Assembly (NCBI GenBank): GCA_000333855.2 | Contig: CM007326.1 | Coordinates: 38,982 to 102,981 of the forward strand | DNA from: Endotrypanum monterogeii | Lineage: Eukaryota > Euglenozoa > Kinetoplastea > Trypanosomatida > Trypanosomatidae | Length of the DNA stretch: 64,000 nt | Reading direction: 5' to 3' | Shown here: in pieces, positions 1 through 10,546 of the stretch | Layout: every line of letters begins with the position of its first letter | Position numbering within the stretch: position 1 is the first letter of the stretch | The notes under the pieces: generated by a model | Told to the model about the DNA's origin: nothing | Databases searched by the model: none | Seen by the model: the letters and a program-made list of their open reading frames with translations, nothing else | Program-made: the position numbers and the translations under genes

Positions 1-725
1 ACCGAGTCCAGCCCAGACGTCGGCTCGTCAAGCAGCAGGATCTTCGGGCCGCAGATCAGCTCGACACCGATGCTGCACCGCTTGCGCTCACCACCAGACA
101 GCCCGGCAACCAGTCCGGGTATGCCGACCTTTGTGTTGCGGCAGTGCTGCAGCCGCAGCACGTGCAGTGCCTCCTGCACGCGCTCCTCCGTCTCCACGCG
201 ACTCGTCCCGCGTCGCGTACGCAGCGAGAACCACAGCGCGTCGTAGGGCGTCGACAGCGGTGAAATGATGTCGTCCTGCGCCACGAACCCCATCGCCTTG
301 CGAAAAGGACGCTCGAGCTCCCAGTCACCTAGCTGACGTCGCCCACTCAGCCTCAGCGCACCGCCAGACGGAAGTCGATCACAGATGGCGTTCAGCAGCG
401 TCGTCTTGCCCGCACCGGACGACCCAAGGATGGCGAGACATCGCCCCGGCAGCGCAGTACCCGTCAGACCGCACAGGATGCGCCTCTTGCCTGCGGTGTA
501 GCGCAGATTGTGCCATGAGAGCGGCAGCGAGAAGTTGTTTGGGACGCTGCCCGACTTGAGCGTACCGGGATTGAAGTTGGCGATGGAGCCGTGTACGTCG
601 AAGCCGTGATCCACCGAGTTCGTGTTCTGGCGAATCGGCTGATTCGGTTCCTCAACGTTGATCGGCGAAAAAGATGAGTGAGTGTGACTGTCATCGAGTG
701 GTTCGTTGGCGGTGGTGGGGGGCAT
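1..725 (-). CDS. ABCG-family half-transporter, N-terminal part (cut by window edge)
   Basis: The frame opens at the ATG at 723-725 and stays open for 241 codons to the window edge. After a Ser/Thr/Asn-rich leader of about 60 residues comes an ABC ATPase domain. It shows Walker A GSSGAGKTT near residue 100, a Q-loop around AQDD near 145, the signature LSGGERKR near 205, and Walker B ILLLDEPTSGLDS at 228-241. An N-terminal nucleotide-binding domain with SGGERKR just before IGVELICGPKILLLDEP is the arrangement of ABCG (White/BCRP) half-transporters, which carry the membrane domain C-terminally. That domain lies outside the window. In Leishmania, ABCG proteins move lipids, heme or drugs as dimers at plasma or endosomal membranes. 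The family is certain. Which Leishmania ABCG paralogue this is cannot be told from this piece. Confidence 0.93.
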   Translation of the reverse strand, partial: MPPTTANEPLDDSHTHSSFSPINVEEPNQPIRQNTNSVDHGFDVHGSIANFNPGTLKSGSVPNNFSLPLSWHNLRYTAGKRRILCGLTGTALPGRCLAILGSSGAGKTTLLNAICDRLPSGGALRLSGRRQLGDWELERPFRKAMGFVAQDDIISPLSTPYDALWFSLRTRRGTSRVETEERVQEALHVLRLQHCRNTKVGIPGLVAGLSGGERKRCSIGVELICGPKILLLDEPTSGLDS

Positions 726-2544
726 CTCGCAGAGTGAAGGCGGCGACAAGGCGGGTGCGGATGAACAGTCAGAAAAAAAAGAGAGGCAATGGTGTTGCCA
801 CGCGAAGCAGGTGAAGCGGGGTGGAGATGTGAGAGAGAAGAGCAACGCGTGTGACGTCAAGAGACAAGCCTGGGCAAAGAGGCGTTACAGACTGGGAGAA
901 GAACAAGAAAGGAGGGGGAAGGGAGGGGGGGGTGCAGAAGAGTTGAGGACAACCGTGAACAGGGAAGGGGGTCTTGCCAAAAAAAAAAAAGGCGACTAGA
1001 GAAGGAAAATCAAAAAAATAAATTTGAAAGAGGTGGAAGAGCGAGAAATATAAACCTGAACTTGAGAAGTAATAATTTTCAAAAGATACTGAGTCGGGGT
1101 GACTCTGGAGAGAGCTTACAAAGCAAATAATACGAGCCAGATACTACACGGTACAGGCCACACAAGCACACTCCCGCCCAGAAATACGCAGAAGCGGCTG
1201 AATTCAAGAGAAGTGAGCTGTGAAATAAATACGAAAAGAAGCCCACGTGTTACCTAACGAATAGAAGAGTCGGAGGGAAACAGTTCAGTCATCCAACAGA
1301 CAGCTTAAGAGCGGTTGTCGCCGCTCGATGCTGGAAAAAAAAACAAAAAAATGAAGCCAAAGCGAAACTGTTCAATGATGATGATGATGATGATGATGAG
1401 TTCGATGGAGCAAGGGCACCACGAGACAGAGGGGGCGGGGAGAAAGCGAAGGTAGCTCAACCGTGCGCTGGTTTGGCGGTTGACCAGTCAATAATAAAAA
1501 ACAAAAGTAGGGATTGAAAGGAAGCAGAGTCGCTCCAGAGTCCGTGGCAGGAACGATATGAGCTGTACTGCACGGAGATCCACGTGTAAGAGAGATCCGA
1601 AGGGAGGAAGGAAACGAAGAAGACTCCGTAGTCTAAGTCCCGACGGAGAACCGAAATAATAACAAATAAAGAATTATATAATTATATGAATGAAAATGAG
1701 ATCAATCACTTCAGGGAAAGAAAAAAAAAAAAGATGATATAAGTCTACTTGCCCGTTGATGTGTAGACGCGAATGGGGAGATGCACCAGTGTGCGTCGCC
1801 GGAAAAGGAAAGAAACGAAGCGAGGGGCCAGGGAGAAAGAGGTGGTGGCACCTTTCTGCTGCAATAGGGAGAAAGGAAGGGAAAAGAAGAGAGAAGGGGC
1901 CAGCAGAGGAGAGTGTGTAAGATAATTTGTCTCAGTTATCAACCATTACTAGCAATGTATTCCACTATGGCAGGGGGAAAGAGGGAGAGAAGTGGGAAGA
2001 GAGGGGGGGGGAGATGCAACTCGGGGTTAACCACGCCACCACTTTATTTTCCGTTGTCTTTCTTGATCTCATCTGCGTGTGGACTTCTGTGAAATATCTC
2101 GCCACAGTCGCTCGACCCTCACCTCACCTCACCTCACCTCACCCCCCCCCACACACACCCCACACCTTCTCCTCCCACGGGACGGTGTGTGTTCCCCACA
2201 GCTCTTATTCTTTTCTTTTTTGATTCGGTTAACACTTCCAATAGATACACCGTAACTTTGTCTGGAAGGCGGTTCACGTGAATGCATCTCACCCACATCA
2301 TCATCTGAAATGTGCCCAACTGCACACCTGAGCAGCCCTCGGTGTGTCGGATCGGGGGTCAGGAGGAGGAGGGGGGGGGGGGGTAAAAAAATGGGTTCAT
2401 ACAATTTATAGGGAGAGGAGTACAGATGAATGGGCAGTGGAAGGGTACGGCAAAGTGGAAGAAAAAAAAAAAAACGAGCGAGCAGTGACACGGCAGAACA
2501 GCTGCGCACACGCTTTCGTGAACTTGCAACACCTCCACATCAAC
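726..2544. other. Intergenic region between the TMEM209-like and ABCG genes
   Basis: About 1.8 kb with no credible coding sequence. It holds the 3' UTR of the TMEM209-like gene and the 5' region of the ABCG gene. Landmarks are an (ATG)8 triplet tract at about 1375-1398, an (ACCTC)n tract at 2121-2142 running into C9, and a G13 run at 2371-2383. The plus strand is strongly purine-rich, so the sense strand is pyrimidine-rich. Confidence 0.7.
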
Positions 2545-4386
2545 TTACCACTCTCCACCACCGTTGGCCCAGGCGGGGCGCTGTGCCTCAGTCACCACTT
2601 TGAGAAGCCGCGCTTCGTTCAGATCAATGGTGCTTCGCACGCCACCGTACACGTCGCGGTAATAAACATGTACCACCGCAGCGAATACCAATATGGCCTC
2701 CATGAGCGACGTCGGACCCTGTCGAGTGGAGAAGAGCGTCTCGCTGCTGCCCTGGCGAAAGCGAACGTAGAAGTACGGCTCGCCGGTGTCGCCCACATAA
2801 AGGGCGAGGTCCGGAGCTTGCATCCCTGTCTGGTAGCCGAACAGCACATACTCACCCAACCCCTTCACCGATGTACGCAGGACATGCAGAAGAAGATGGG
2901 CATCACAAGGGAATCCACTGCGCCAGGTCTTCAACTCGCCACCGCTGCTGTTGTACGAGATGAGATATCGTTGCTTCGCGAACGTCTGCAGGCGTTCCAC
3001 AACGTACTCGCGGCACGCTGACAAGTCAGCATTTGACATTCTCGAAGCCGCAGAGGAAGGGAACGTGCTCATGACATCCAGGCGGGCCTCCAGTGCAAGG
3101 CGCTGATCATACCGCAGCGCTGTGTCCAGGCCCCGCATTCCTTGCTGCGTCTGACGACAATAACTCTTCTCTCGAAGCAAGGCAGCCAGCTTGGTCTCGA
3201 ATTGAGGCGTGGGGGCCACAGCAGGCGCTGCCGCTGGCCCTGATGCGTACGAGCCCCAGCGCATGGTGGACATGGAATTCATAGCCGACAGCTGAGAAGG
3301 CGGTGACTGGGCCGGTAAGAGCTCCTGCAGAGAATGATGGCAATCATAAGCGTCGATCTGGTGTTCACTGAACCATCGATCGCACTGCTCCACGTCGGCG
3401 ATGAGGCGGCGACAGACATCACTGATCCACTCGCGTGTGCGCTGGAGCGCCTCCTCCAGGTGAAAGACCCCGAGATCTGCCCAAGGGATGGACGATGACG
3501 ACGCGGTGGAGTTAAGCGAGCCGAAGGTGTGGGGCACCGACGTGCCGTGGCGACCACGCTGATTCAAAGGACTCTTCTCGTACAAAACAGGAATGACATC
3601 GCGCTCAGGCGCGCTCACAGAGCCACTATCCACACCACCGACACCAGCTGCAGTGGCCGATCCCTTGTCACGGCAGCGGAGTGCGGCTGAGCCGGACAGG
3701 GAAGTCTCATCCGTGCGGCGCTGCTGCTGCTGCTGCTGCTGCGCCTTTTCGCAGGCAAGAAACCACTCCAGGTCCTTCTCCGTACGCATGGGCCGCATGG
3801 GATCAAACTGACTTCCACGCTCCACAAAAGCGGCGGCGGCGGCGGCGGCGGCGGCGGCTCCACAAGTCGCATCCCCCGGCGCAGCGCTGTTGGTACCGCG
3901 TGTCTGGCGGCCATCACACCGGCGTCGAGCCCACGCCGGCACGGCGATAGTGCTTATCTCTTTTTGGAGAGATGGCAGACTTCTCCTGTTGCTGGCGGCG
4001 GTAGCGGAAGTGCCGAGTCCGGTTCGGCCGCCTGGCCCCCCCTCGCCGGCAGTGGTCGTGGCCCCGACGTTGCCAGACGGCGCGGTAGAAAATGAAAAAC
4101 AGTGAAGCAGAAGACGAAGTGTACCGCAGCTGAGACCACCATAAAAAATCCAAGGTCGCGCTTTGTCTGCCCAGCCCTCCTCCACCACCTCCACAAGCAC
4201 AGCGTCGATCCAAACATGGCGAACCTGCCGTGGGTTGCGCCACAGGTTGTACATACAGGCGGCATACAAACCGAGAAGTACTATGGTCAGCCACGTTAAG
4301 TGGTACAAACGAGAACGCCATCTGTACAGGTCTCCCCGCTGCCGCCGCTCCACGTCGAGGAGCGTGCGATAATACGAGTACCGCAT
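2545..4386 (-). CDS. TMEM209-like nuclear-envelope/membrane protein (613 aa)
   Basis: ATG at 4384-4386. Two hydrophobic segments lie near residues 31-48 and 77-98, followed by a long low-complexity middle and a conserved C-terminal domain. The plan matches animal TMEM209 (Pfam CytochromB561_N): paired N-terminal membrane segments, a DLEWFLACEKAQ-like helix (about residue 205), a helix around EWISDVCRRLIADVEQ (about 330), and an end block in which SGGELKTWRSGFPCDAHLLL parallels the family's WNRGG...W...LPTDS motif. Human TMEM209 is reported at the nuclear envelope with nuclear pore proteins. Transfer of that role here is inference. Odd features are a polyalanine run from a GCC repeat (plus strand 3831-3860) and a polyglutamine run from a CAG repeat (3720-3741), both inside the linker. 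Assignment rests on remembered family pattern, not on an alignment. Confidence 0.62.
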   Translation of the reverse strand: MRYSYYRTLLDVERRQRGDLYRWRSRLYHLTWLTIVLLGLYAACMYNLWRNPRQVRHVWIDAVLVEVVEEGWADKARPWIFYGGLSCGTLRLLLHCFSFSTAPSGNVGATTTAGEGGPGGRTGLGTSATAASNRRSLPSLQKEISTIAVPAWARRRCDGRQTRGTNSAAPGDATCGAAAAAAAAAAFVERGSQFDPMRPMRTEKDLEWFLACEKAQQQQQQQRRTDETSLSGSAALRCRDKGSATAAGVGGVDSGSVSAPERDVIPVLYEKSPLNQRGRHGTSVPHTFGSLNSTASSSSIPWADLGVFHLEEALQRTREWISDVCRRLIADVEQCDRWFSEHQIDAYDCHHSLQELLPAQSPPSQLSAMNSMSTMRWGSYASGPAAAPAVAPTPQFETKLAALLREKSYCRQTQQGMRGLDTALRYDQRLALEARLDVMSTFPSSAASRMSNADLSACREYVVERLQTFAKQRYLISYNSSGGELKTWRSGFPCDAHLLLHVLRTSVKGLGEYVLFGYQTGMQAPDLALYVGDTGEPYFYVRFRQGSSETLFSTRQGPTSLMEAILVFAAVVHVYYRDVYGGVRSTIDLNEARLLKVVTEAQRPAWANGGGEW

Positions 4387-4444
4387 GAGAAATCTACCGG
4401 GTTTTTTTTCTGGGAAGGAGCGCCTGCTGTGATCTCTCTCTCTC

Positions 4445-4475
<31 letters not shown>

Positions 4476-5049
4476 CTCTGAGGGAGGAGCGAAGTCAGCG
4501 CCGACCCACGAACACTCCGCCTGGGTTTCTTCTACAGCACAAAGTCTCGCACCCGAAACGAAACCACAACGAGGGCGAGAGCGGCTGACGAGGTACGCCG
4601 TGTGCGTGACGATGCTGATAAAATACGTGTTTGTTTTTTTTTTTTCATAAAAAAGGAGAAGGGCCAGAGTCGAGAGGATAAAATAGAAGTTCGGAAGGGT
4701 CATATGTACATACAGCCTCGCACTCTGTGGGGGGGGGGGGGCGAGAATACAGCGGGAAGAAGGACCCAGGAAAGGGAAATAGCGGTGGGAAGATACAACA
4801 AACTATTCGTGTACACGCGTGTACATACCCACACTAGTCCTTGAAGAGAGGCACAAAGGGGGGAAACGAAAGAGGGAATAGAGTCAACAAGAGATGAGGT
4901 GAACTAATAACAGACGTCGGTTGGGGGGGGGGGGGAGCCTTTTTTCGAAAAAAAAAAAAAGAGAAAGTCCACAGGTGAAAGTTTTCGCAGACACGAACAG
5001 AAAAAGAAAATATGAAACGATGCTGATCTTCACGAGACTTCTTCACTCG
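4387..5049. other. Intergenic region with GT, poly-T and poly-G tracts
   Basis: No gene seen. Contains (GT)n at about 4449-4474, a T-rich run at 4627-4645, a G13 run at 4729-4741, a G13 run at 4923-4935 and an A12-A13 run just after 4948. The poly-G/poly-A pair at 4923-4960 lies just downstream of the cyclophilin stop in sense orientation and reads as T then C tracts, as expected of a splice-acceptor pyrimidine tract for the TMEM209-like mRNA. Confidence 0.6.
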
Positions 5050-5613
5050 CTACAGTTCACCAGAGGCCACAATCTTTACCGGCGTCGACGGGCGATCCAT
5101 GCGGCCTGTCTTCGTCTTCTCGATGCGGCGCACTACGTCCATACCGTCCAGAACCTTTCCAAACACGACGTGGCGGCCATCGAGCCACGACGTCTCCACC
5201 GTCGTGATGAAAAATTGAGACCCGTTCGTGTTGGGACCAGCGTTGGCCATCGACAAGGCGCCAACAAAATGTTTGATGCCGAAGTTCTCATCCTCAAATT
5301 TTTCCCCGTATATCGACTTCCCGCCTGTACCATCGAACTTGGTGAAATCACCGCCCTGAATCATAAAGCTGGGGATGACCCGATGGAAGATGGAGTCCTT
5401 GTAGCCGTACCCGTTCTCCCCCGTGCACAGCTGCCTGAAGTTCTCCGCTGTGCGCGGCACATCCTTGCCGAACAGACCGATGGTGATGCGCCCAATGTTC
5501 TTATCGCCCATTGCGATATCGAAGTAAACCTTTGAGGTCACCTCCGGCGCCGCCGAGACGCTGAGTGCAACCAGTGCGCACAGCACTGCTGCCAAGACCA
5601 GTAAGGCACGCAT
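5050..5613 (-). CDS. Secretory-pathway cyclophilin (peptidyl-prolyl cis-trans isomerase)
   Basis: The frame opens further upstream, but the ATG at 5611-5613 is chosen because it begins a clean signal peptide ([20 protein letters not shown], cut near SAA). The 187-residue product then carries one complete cyclophilin domain. Active-site residues expected for the family are present: Arg in FHRVIPSF, Phe and Gln in SFMIQGGDF, Gln/Phe in GSQFFIT, and Trp and His in [11 protein letters not shown]. It should catalyse prolyl isomerisation in the ER or secretory route, like cyclophilin B, and bind cyclosporin A. The C-terminus ends SGEL, not a canonical KDEL-type signal, so retention is uncertain. 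A pyrimidine-rich stretch on the sense strand ends in an AG at 5638-5639, predicting a 5' UTR of about 24 nt. Confidence 0.95.
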   Translation of the reverse strand: MRALLVLAAVLCALVALSVSAAPEVTSKVYFDIAMGDKNIGRITIGLFGKDVPRTAENFRQLCTGENGYGYKDSIFHRVIPSFMIQGGDFTKFDGTGGKSIYGEKFEDENFGIKHFVGALSMANAGPNTNGSQFFITTVETSWLDGRHVVFGKVLDGMDVVRRIEKTKTGRMDRPSTPVKIVASGEL

Positions 5614-6362
5614 TATGAAGTGATGCAGTGTAGTTACCTTCGAAAGGACGCCCAACAAAAACACAAAAAAAAAAGGGTAAAAAAATATATAAATATATGT
5701 GTGTGTGTGTGTGTGTGAGGATGAAAGAAAGATGCTTTAAGGAAACGCGGTATCTTCTTCCATGGCATCATCAGCCGCACCGTCATGGTGGTGGTGGTGG
5801 CAACAGTGGTGGGGAGGGGGAGATCAGGAAGAACAAGACATGGAAGTGTGGAAATGTAGGGGGAGAGAGTCGGTGGGAGGTATCAAGCGGCATAGATGTC
5901 GTCCGTCAATCATTCCACGCAGCACACATACAAACAGGCATGTATATATATATAGAGAAAAAGAGAGATCTGTACTCTGGTGTTCACATCAGCTCAACCA
6001 TCTGCATGCTTAATTGTTGTCACCAGTTGAAGGTTTTTTTTTATTTTGGGAGGGGGGGGACACACAAGCACACCTTCGGGAAATCCTAAAAGGTGGCATG
6101 CAAGCGCAGACATACATGCTTGTGAAATGGGGAGTCGGCGTGTATGTGCATCATGAAAGGAGATAGGGAAGGAGGCCCATCGCAACCCAGCACCACCCCT
6201 CCAACCTCAGTATCGTACATCATATCGGTCACAGCAATCCCGCAGTGAAGAGAGGGAAGACCAGCGACGGCCCTAGCGGTGTGCGTACACACATACACAC
6301 ACACACATACATACATGCGTATGTGGGGGGAAGTGAGAAGACAAAACCAACGACCTGTAAAG

Positions 6363-6395
<33 letters not shown>

Positions 6396-6469
6396 AGTGT
6401 GAGAGGGGAGCAGACGAGACGCGTTTCACATGAGCGCGCGAACCTCAGGGCACTCGAACTCCACAGACG
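5614..6469. other. Intergenic region between NADAR-like and cyclophilin genes
   Basis: No gene recognised. It contains (GT)10 at 5699-5718, a (GGT)n stretch at about 5784-5801, and a perfect (AT)n tract at about 6364-6393. The latter lies just downstream of the NADAR-like stop in transcript orientation. Confidence 0.6.
5638..5700 (-). promoter_or_regulatory. Predicted trans-splice acceptor of the cyclophilin gene
   Basis: On the sense strand, T-rich runs between about 5690 and 5645 are followed by the first AG at 5639-5638, 24 nt before the chosen ATG. This is the usual polypyrimidine-AG layout for spliced-leader addition in trypanosomatids. It is a prediction only. Confidence 0.45.
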
Positions 6470-7027
6470 CTAAGCTCGCATGCTGGAGCTAGGGGCGGTC
6501 TTTCGGCTCTTACCAGGGGCGGTGTCGCGCTTCTGCTGCCGCTCCTCCTCGCTCAGCAGCCGCGCTCGGACCGCCATGCACACCACGCCGAGAACATTTT
6601 TTCCCTTCCCATCACCACCGTCACCCCAGAACTCGTCGGTTGGGGTGTGATAGAGAAGCAGGGAGGGCGCGGTTTTTAGAAGAACAGCCCGCGCAGCTTC
6701 GTTTTGTTTAAATTTGAAGTACGTGCCGAGCAGCATCACGTCCACCTTCGCCTTGCTCCAGTTGCTGCGCTGATACCCCTCCACCTCTGCAGCCTTCACA
6801 AGGCGATCCAGCGACCACACCGAAGCCGACTCGGCAATCCACTCCTCCGCTGGAGAGCCCTTGAAGCGCTCACAGAGAAAGTAGTGATGCAGAGAAGGAT
6901 ACTGAACGTGGCGCACGACGAGAGGACTGGGGGAGAGGGGGCTCAGCAAGCCGTACTGCGGGTCATGAACTTCGCAGAAGGTGACCACGTTTTGCTTCTT
7001 GTTCGATGACGTCGCCTTGCTGGCCAT
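6470..7027 (-). CDS. NADAR-superfamily (YbiA/DUF1768-like) protein
   Basis: ATG at 7025-7027 and 185 residues. From residue 15 the chain follows the NADAR fold pattern: FCEVHDPQYGLLSPLSPSPL, then YPSLHHYFLCERFKG, a helix with SAKVDVM-type spacing (WSKAKVDVMLLGTYFKFKQN), and the late motif EFWGDGGDGKGKNVLGVV. The WGDGG.G.G.N.LG block is the most diagnostic part. Characterised NADAR proteins are N-glycosidases: bacterial and plant members cleave riboflavin-pathway intermediates, and others act on ADP-ribosylated substrates. The family's usual E-H-Y-F signature reads H-H-Y-F here, so the substrate may differ or activity may be altered. A basic, Ser-rich tail (KSRKTAPSSS) follows residue 165. The family call is fairly sure. 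The reaction in this organism is unknown. Confidence 0.82.
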   Translation of the reverse strand: MASKATSSNKKQNVVTFCEVHDPQYGLLSPLSPSPLVVRHVQYPSLHHYFLCERFKGSPAEEWIAESASVWSLDRLVKAAEVEGYQRSNWSKAKVDVMLLGTYFKFKQNEAARAVLLKTAPSLLLYHTPTDEFWGDGGDGKGKNVLGVVCMAVRARLLSEEERQQKRDTAPGKSRKTAPSSSMRA

Positions 7028-8662
7028 GATGGAGAGCTCTCTTGCTTTTACGAGGAGTTTCCCTGGAGCTGTATTTGATGGCGACGGCGAAGACTCACTG
7101 CGTATGTGAGTCCTGCCGATGGCGCCTGAGAGCTAGTTAATAAATAAAAACGGAGGGGGGGGAAGTGACAAGCACGAAGAGGACCCGCACCCTCACTCCA
7201 GATGTGTGCGGCAAAGTACGTTTTCTGGTCAAGGGCCTTTTCGGATACCGCTGAGATCTGTACGTGTCACAACTCTGGCTGATGTATACACATACAAAAA
7301 TGTGAGTGTGGGTGGGTGAATATAGGGGAAGGAAGCAGGACAAGCAAAGAAGAAGAAGAAGGAGCTCGAGCTACTCCTTCGGTGTATCCGCAAGAGGGAA
7401 GGAGAAAAGGAGTGACGAGAAAAGTAGGCAGCCCACAAAGAATCAGTGGGGAGCTGGCTGCAGTAGTGACAGTGAGCACGTGTACATGTGCATTACGCGG
7501 CACACTACTCACAGTGCACATTCAGCGAGAAAAGAAGCATCACGTCCTCATCGACGACCAGCAGCAGCCCTGGACATCTTTGATAGAAAGGTGGAAGAGG
7601 TATGGCGAAAAATGCTGTGGAACTGGGAATGGGGAGCGACGATCGCAGCGATGCGGCGTACGTATCGACAAACACAACACTGAAGATGCTACAGGGGAGA
7701 AAAGAGAGGAGATAAAACCCCATTCCTATTTATATACAGGGGAAGAGGCCTCCGCAAGAATGATCATGCACTTCTTGTCACCACTCCACCCACCCCCTCC
7801 CCCATTCCTATACGGGTTCACTTCACATTGACAAAGCGCCAAGAGGCAACAAATAAATACCCCACAGAGGAGAAACGTAACGCCCAAAACGTGTGTCTAC
7901 GTGTGTGCTGTTGCAGCGAAAACCGCCCACACAATCCCCTACGCATACGCACACGCGGAGACTCATACGCTTCGAGCTTCCCAGAAAGTGGCACCGCACG
8001 AGAATTCGATTTCCCTTTTCCCCCTCCCCCTAAACACACATACACATGCACACATACACAATATAGAGATGTATATACATGGGGGGACTGGGAGAGGCAG
8101 TGATCGAGAATGGTGGCAAAGCGAGCTCCGCACACATCACCGAAACAGGAGTGATATAATGAAGGAGACAGAGCGTGGAGACCAACCAAAGGCGAGCCGT
8201 CGATGACGGGTAAGAGGAGGACAAAAAAAAAAAACAGAAGAAAGCGGGTTGATCAGTGGCAATCCCATCCTTGGTGTTGCTGTCCTCGTCGAGCTAGGTG
8301 CACCTACTGACAATCTTCGGGAACAGGCAAGAAAAGGGACGAAGAGGGGCTGACAGTGAAAGGAGACACCATTCGGGGGGGAGGGGGTCAGCAACTCCAA
8401 AATATAAGCCTGCAGCCACAGCGGGGGCTTCCACAGAGTGAGCGGGGAGGTAAACAGAAAAGGGAGGAGGCGCCAAAACAAAAAAAAAAATAGACCTCCT
8501 TCCCCTCGTCCTCCTTCCTGCCGCCACAAGCGCACCCAGGTACTGACAGCCTCATCCCCTGTCCTATCCCCTCCTCACTCGCTGACGCACACGCACACTC
8601 ACAAAGGCAGAGAGACAAACATAGTCATTCACCAGATGCTCCATGTGGACTGCGCATCCCTA
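7028..8662. other. Intergenic region between proteasome beta 6 and NADAR-like genes
   Basis: About 1.6 kb without a supportable gene. Frames here are short and compositionally biased (Cys/Val or His/Thr runs from GT/CA repeats). An A12 run at about 8223-8234 and an A10 run near 8481 are the main landmarks. It holds the 3' UTR of the proteasome gene and the 5' region of the NADAR-like gene. Confidence 0.6.
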
Positions 8663-9406
8663 CTAGTCCTTGCGCAGCTGGAAGCTCTCCCGTTGTATGC
8701 CATCCTTGGTGATAACAACGAAGGAGACAGAATCACCGGTATATATGTCGCGCTCGGCGGCGCCGGTGAAGGCGTTCTTGAGGAGCGCAAGCGCCGACTC
8801 CTTCGTCATCTCCGGTGGCGCCTGACCGGTCATGTGCTGGCGCTTGATGAGACAGTCGAGCAGCGGCTCCACAAAGCTGGCTGCGCTTCCGCGGGTACCG
8901 TAGAGGAACGGCTCGGTGGAGCCCACGGCGTCATAGCTGTAGCACACGCCGTGGCCCTCCTCATCCAGACCGACGATCATGTTAAAGGTGTAGTAAGGAA
9001 AGAACCGACGGTGGTACAGCATTGTGGACATCAACTGCGCAATGGCTTTGGTTGAGGGGACCTTGCCGCCGTTGTTATACCGATACCACTTGACGCGATA
9101 CTTGAGCATTTGTTGGAGCTGCAGCCGATCTGCCTGCATGCCGTTGCTGGCCATGTACGTGTGCGGTGTCACCTGGAAAAGCTTACTCTCATCATGACGG
9201 GTGTGTAAACAAAAGTTGCCGTTCAGCCGAGTGTCGCCTGCAAGGATAACGAAGTCCTTCCCAGCTATCGCAGCCGTCGTGCCACCGTTGTCCTGGTAAG
9301 GGCTCCATTGCTGCTGCTTCGCACCATGTTGCGGTAGGGTGAGAACGGAGCTGGCCAACTTCTTGGGGTAATAGCTGTGGCCATACTCGGCGTGCTCCTC
9401 AATCAT
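8663..9406 (-). CDS. 20S proteasome beta 6 subunit (non-catalytic)
   Basis: ATG at 9404-9406 and 247 residues, the usual size. A propeptide-like stretch of about 40 residues precedes the beta-type core ([19 protein letters not shown], then [20 protein letters not shown]). The position that is Thr1 in active subunits aligns with Gly, and the chain matches the non-catalytic beta 6 (PSMB1/Pre7) class, including [17 protein letters not shown] and the YSYDAVGS stretch. It would sit in both beta rings of the 20S core in cytosol and nucleus and serve assembly and structure. No fusion, frameshift or missing segment is seen. Confidence in the subunit class is high. The beta 6 number rests on remembered pattern. 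Confidence 0.93.
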   Translation of the reverse strand: MIEEHAEYGHSYYPKKLASSVLTLPQHGAKQQQWSPYQDNGGTTAAIAGKDFVILAGDTRLNGNFCLHTRHDESKLFQVTPHTYMASNGMQADRLQLQQMLKYRVKWYRYNNGGKVPSTKAIAQLMSTMLYHRRFFPYYTFNMIVGLDEEGHGVCYSYDAVGSTEPFLYGTRGSAASFVEPLLDCLIKRQHMTGQAPPEMTKESALALLKNAFTGAAERDIYTGDSVSFVVITKDGIQRESFQLRKD

Positions 9407-10219
9407 GATTGTACGGCGGGAGGGGAAGGTAAAAAAAAAAAGGAGATAAAAGGGTGTGTGTGCGTGTGTGTGTCTGGGTATTGTGCAATGAACGCGCTTG
9501 TGGGCGGGTACGTTGCAATTGAACAGGAGTCGAGAGAAAAAGAAGGGGGGTGTAAGTCGTGGGAAAGACGACTACAAAATATAAAAAGAAATGTAAACGA
9601 TGAGACCTAAAAATAATAATAATTTGATTGGAGACAAAAAATCTGAATGGAGAAGCATGAAAAGACACAAGAGGGATGAGATGGGATGTGATGAGCTGAG
9701 ATTCGAGGCGCCAACAAATACAACCATCTGTGGGCACGCAGCTGCGCCGCTCGTCTCCTCAGCGAAGAAGAGTTCTACCTGCAACGCACACGACACATAT
9801 TCGATGCTGTCATTGTATATAAGAACAGCAGACACACTTTTGACTCATCAACAGGGATTCAGACGCTTCCTCCTTTTTATTGTAGCCCTCGTCACCCGGC
9901 ACCAGAAAACTCTGAGTGAAGATACCCTGAACCGCACAAGATACACACACAACCAGTACGCAACTCATCACGTCTGCATTTAAAAAATAAGTCAAAGGCG
10001 TCCTGTACCCATAATGGGGGCCCACACCGCACCACGAACAAAAAAAAAAAGGAGATCGGTGATTCTAGGAAGAGAAATCGTGATGTGTCTGTGCGTGCGT
10101 CTTGGGCGTCGACAGGGGGGGGGGGAGGATATAGATGAGAACCGGCAGCGATAGCAGCGCTTGAGCAGTAAACACGCGACATCACCGGTGACGAGAAAAC
10201 CGACTTCCTCCGCACACTA
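9407..10219. other. Intergenic region upstream of proteasome beta 6
   Basis: No gene seen. A10-A11 runs at about 9431-9441 and 10040-10049, an (AAT)n patch near 9608-9620, and a G10-G11 run near 10116-10126 are the visible features. Confidence 0.55.
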
Positions 10220-10546
10220 TCACGCATGTGTTTGATGAAGCTTCAAGCTATACTGCGCGTGCGCCTCCGTCTCCCGCTCCCGCTCCTCCACGCGTTTCCG
10301 GTAGTGCGCCCGTGCGGCATCACAGGCGGCACAAGTGTCCCCGCGTTGAAGTATGCGCTGCATCTGTTGGTAAACCTCGAAGCCCAGCATCGAGGCGAAA
10401 AGAGCAGCTGCGCCGAACCACATCAAATAGTTCTGCGACCCCTCGTGATACCCAAAGTCGCGCACGTTAAATATTTCCCACGGCCGCTCACGTGGGCGGC
10501 GACTCTTTGGTAAACGCACGAGCAGGCGACTGCTACGCCGCAGCAT
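10220..10546 (-). CDS. Small single-span membrane protein, probably mitochondrial
   Basis: A longer open frame exists, but its first 40 residues are intergenic-like. The ATG at 10544-10546 gives 108 residues. The start is Arg-rich and free of acidic residues (MLRRSSRLLVRLPKSRRPR), as in mitochondrial presequences. One membrane segment follows (LMWFGAAALFASMLGFEVYQ, about residues 41-60). A charged helical tail with a CAACDAARAHYRKRVEERE stretch completes it. The layout is typical of small accessory subunits of kinetoplastid respiratory complexes or ATP synthase, or of assembly factors, but no family is recognised. The CxxC may bind metal or form a disulfide. Being a gene is well supported by composition and context. 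The function is not known. Confidence 0.72.
   Translation of the reverse strand: MLRRSSRLLVRLPKSRRPRERPWEIFNVRDFGYHEGSQNYLMWFGAAALFASMLGFEVYQQMQRILQRGDTCAACDAARAHYRKRVEERERETEAHAQYSLKLHQTHA

Noticed and set aside
1375..1398. C/D-box snoRNA suggested by the repeated ATGATGA
   Set aside because: The motif comes from a simple (ATG)n tract, with no matching D box or terminal stem nearby.
2344..3021. Plus-strand frame of 225 codons
   Set aside because: It is antisense to the TMEM209-like C-terminal domain and begins in a G-rich intergenic stretch; the minus frame is clearly the coding one.
4921..5535. Plus-strand frame of 204 codons over the cyclophilin gene
   Set aside because: Antisense to a complete cyclophilin with all active-site residues.
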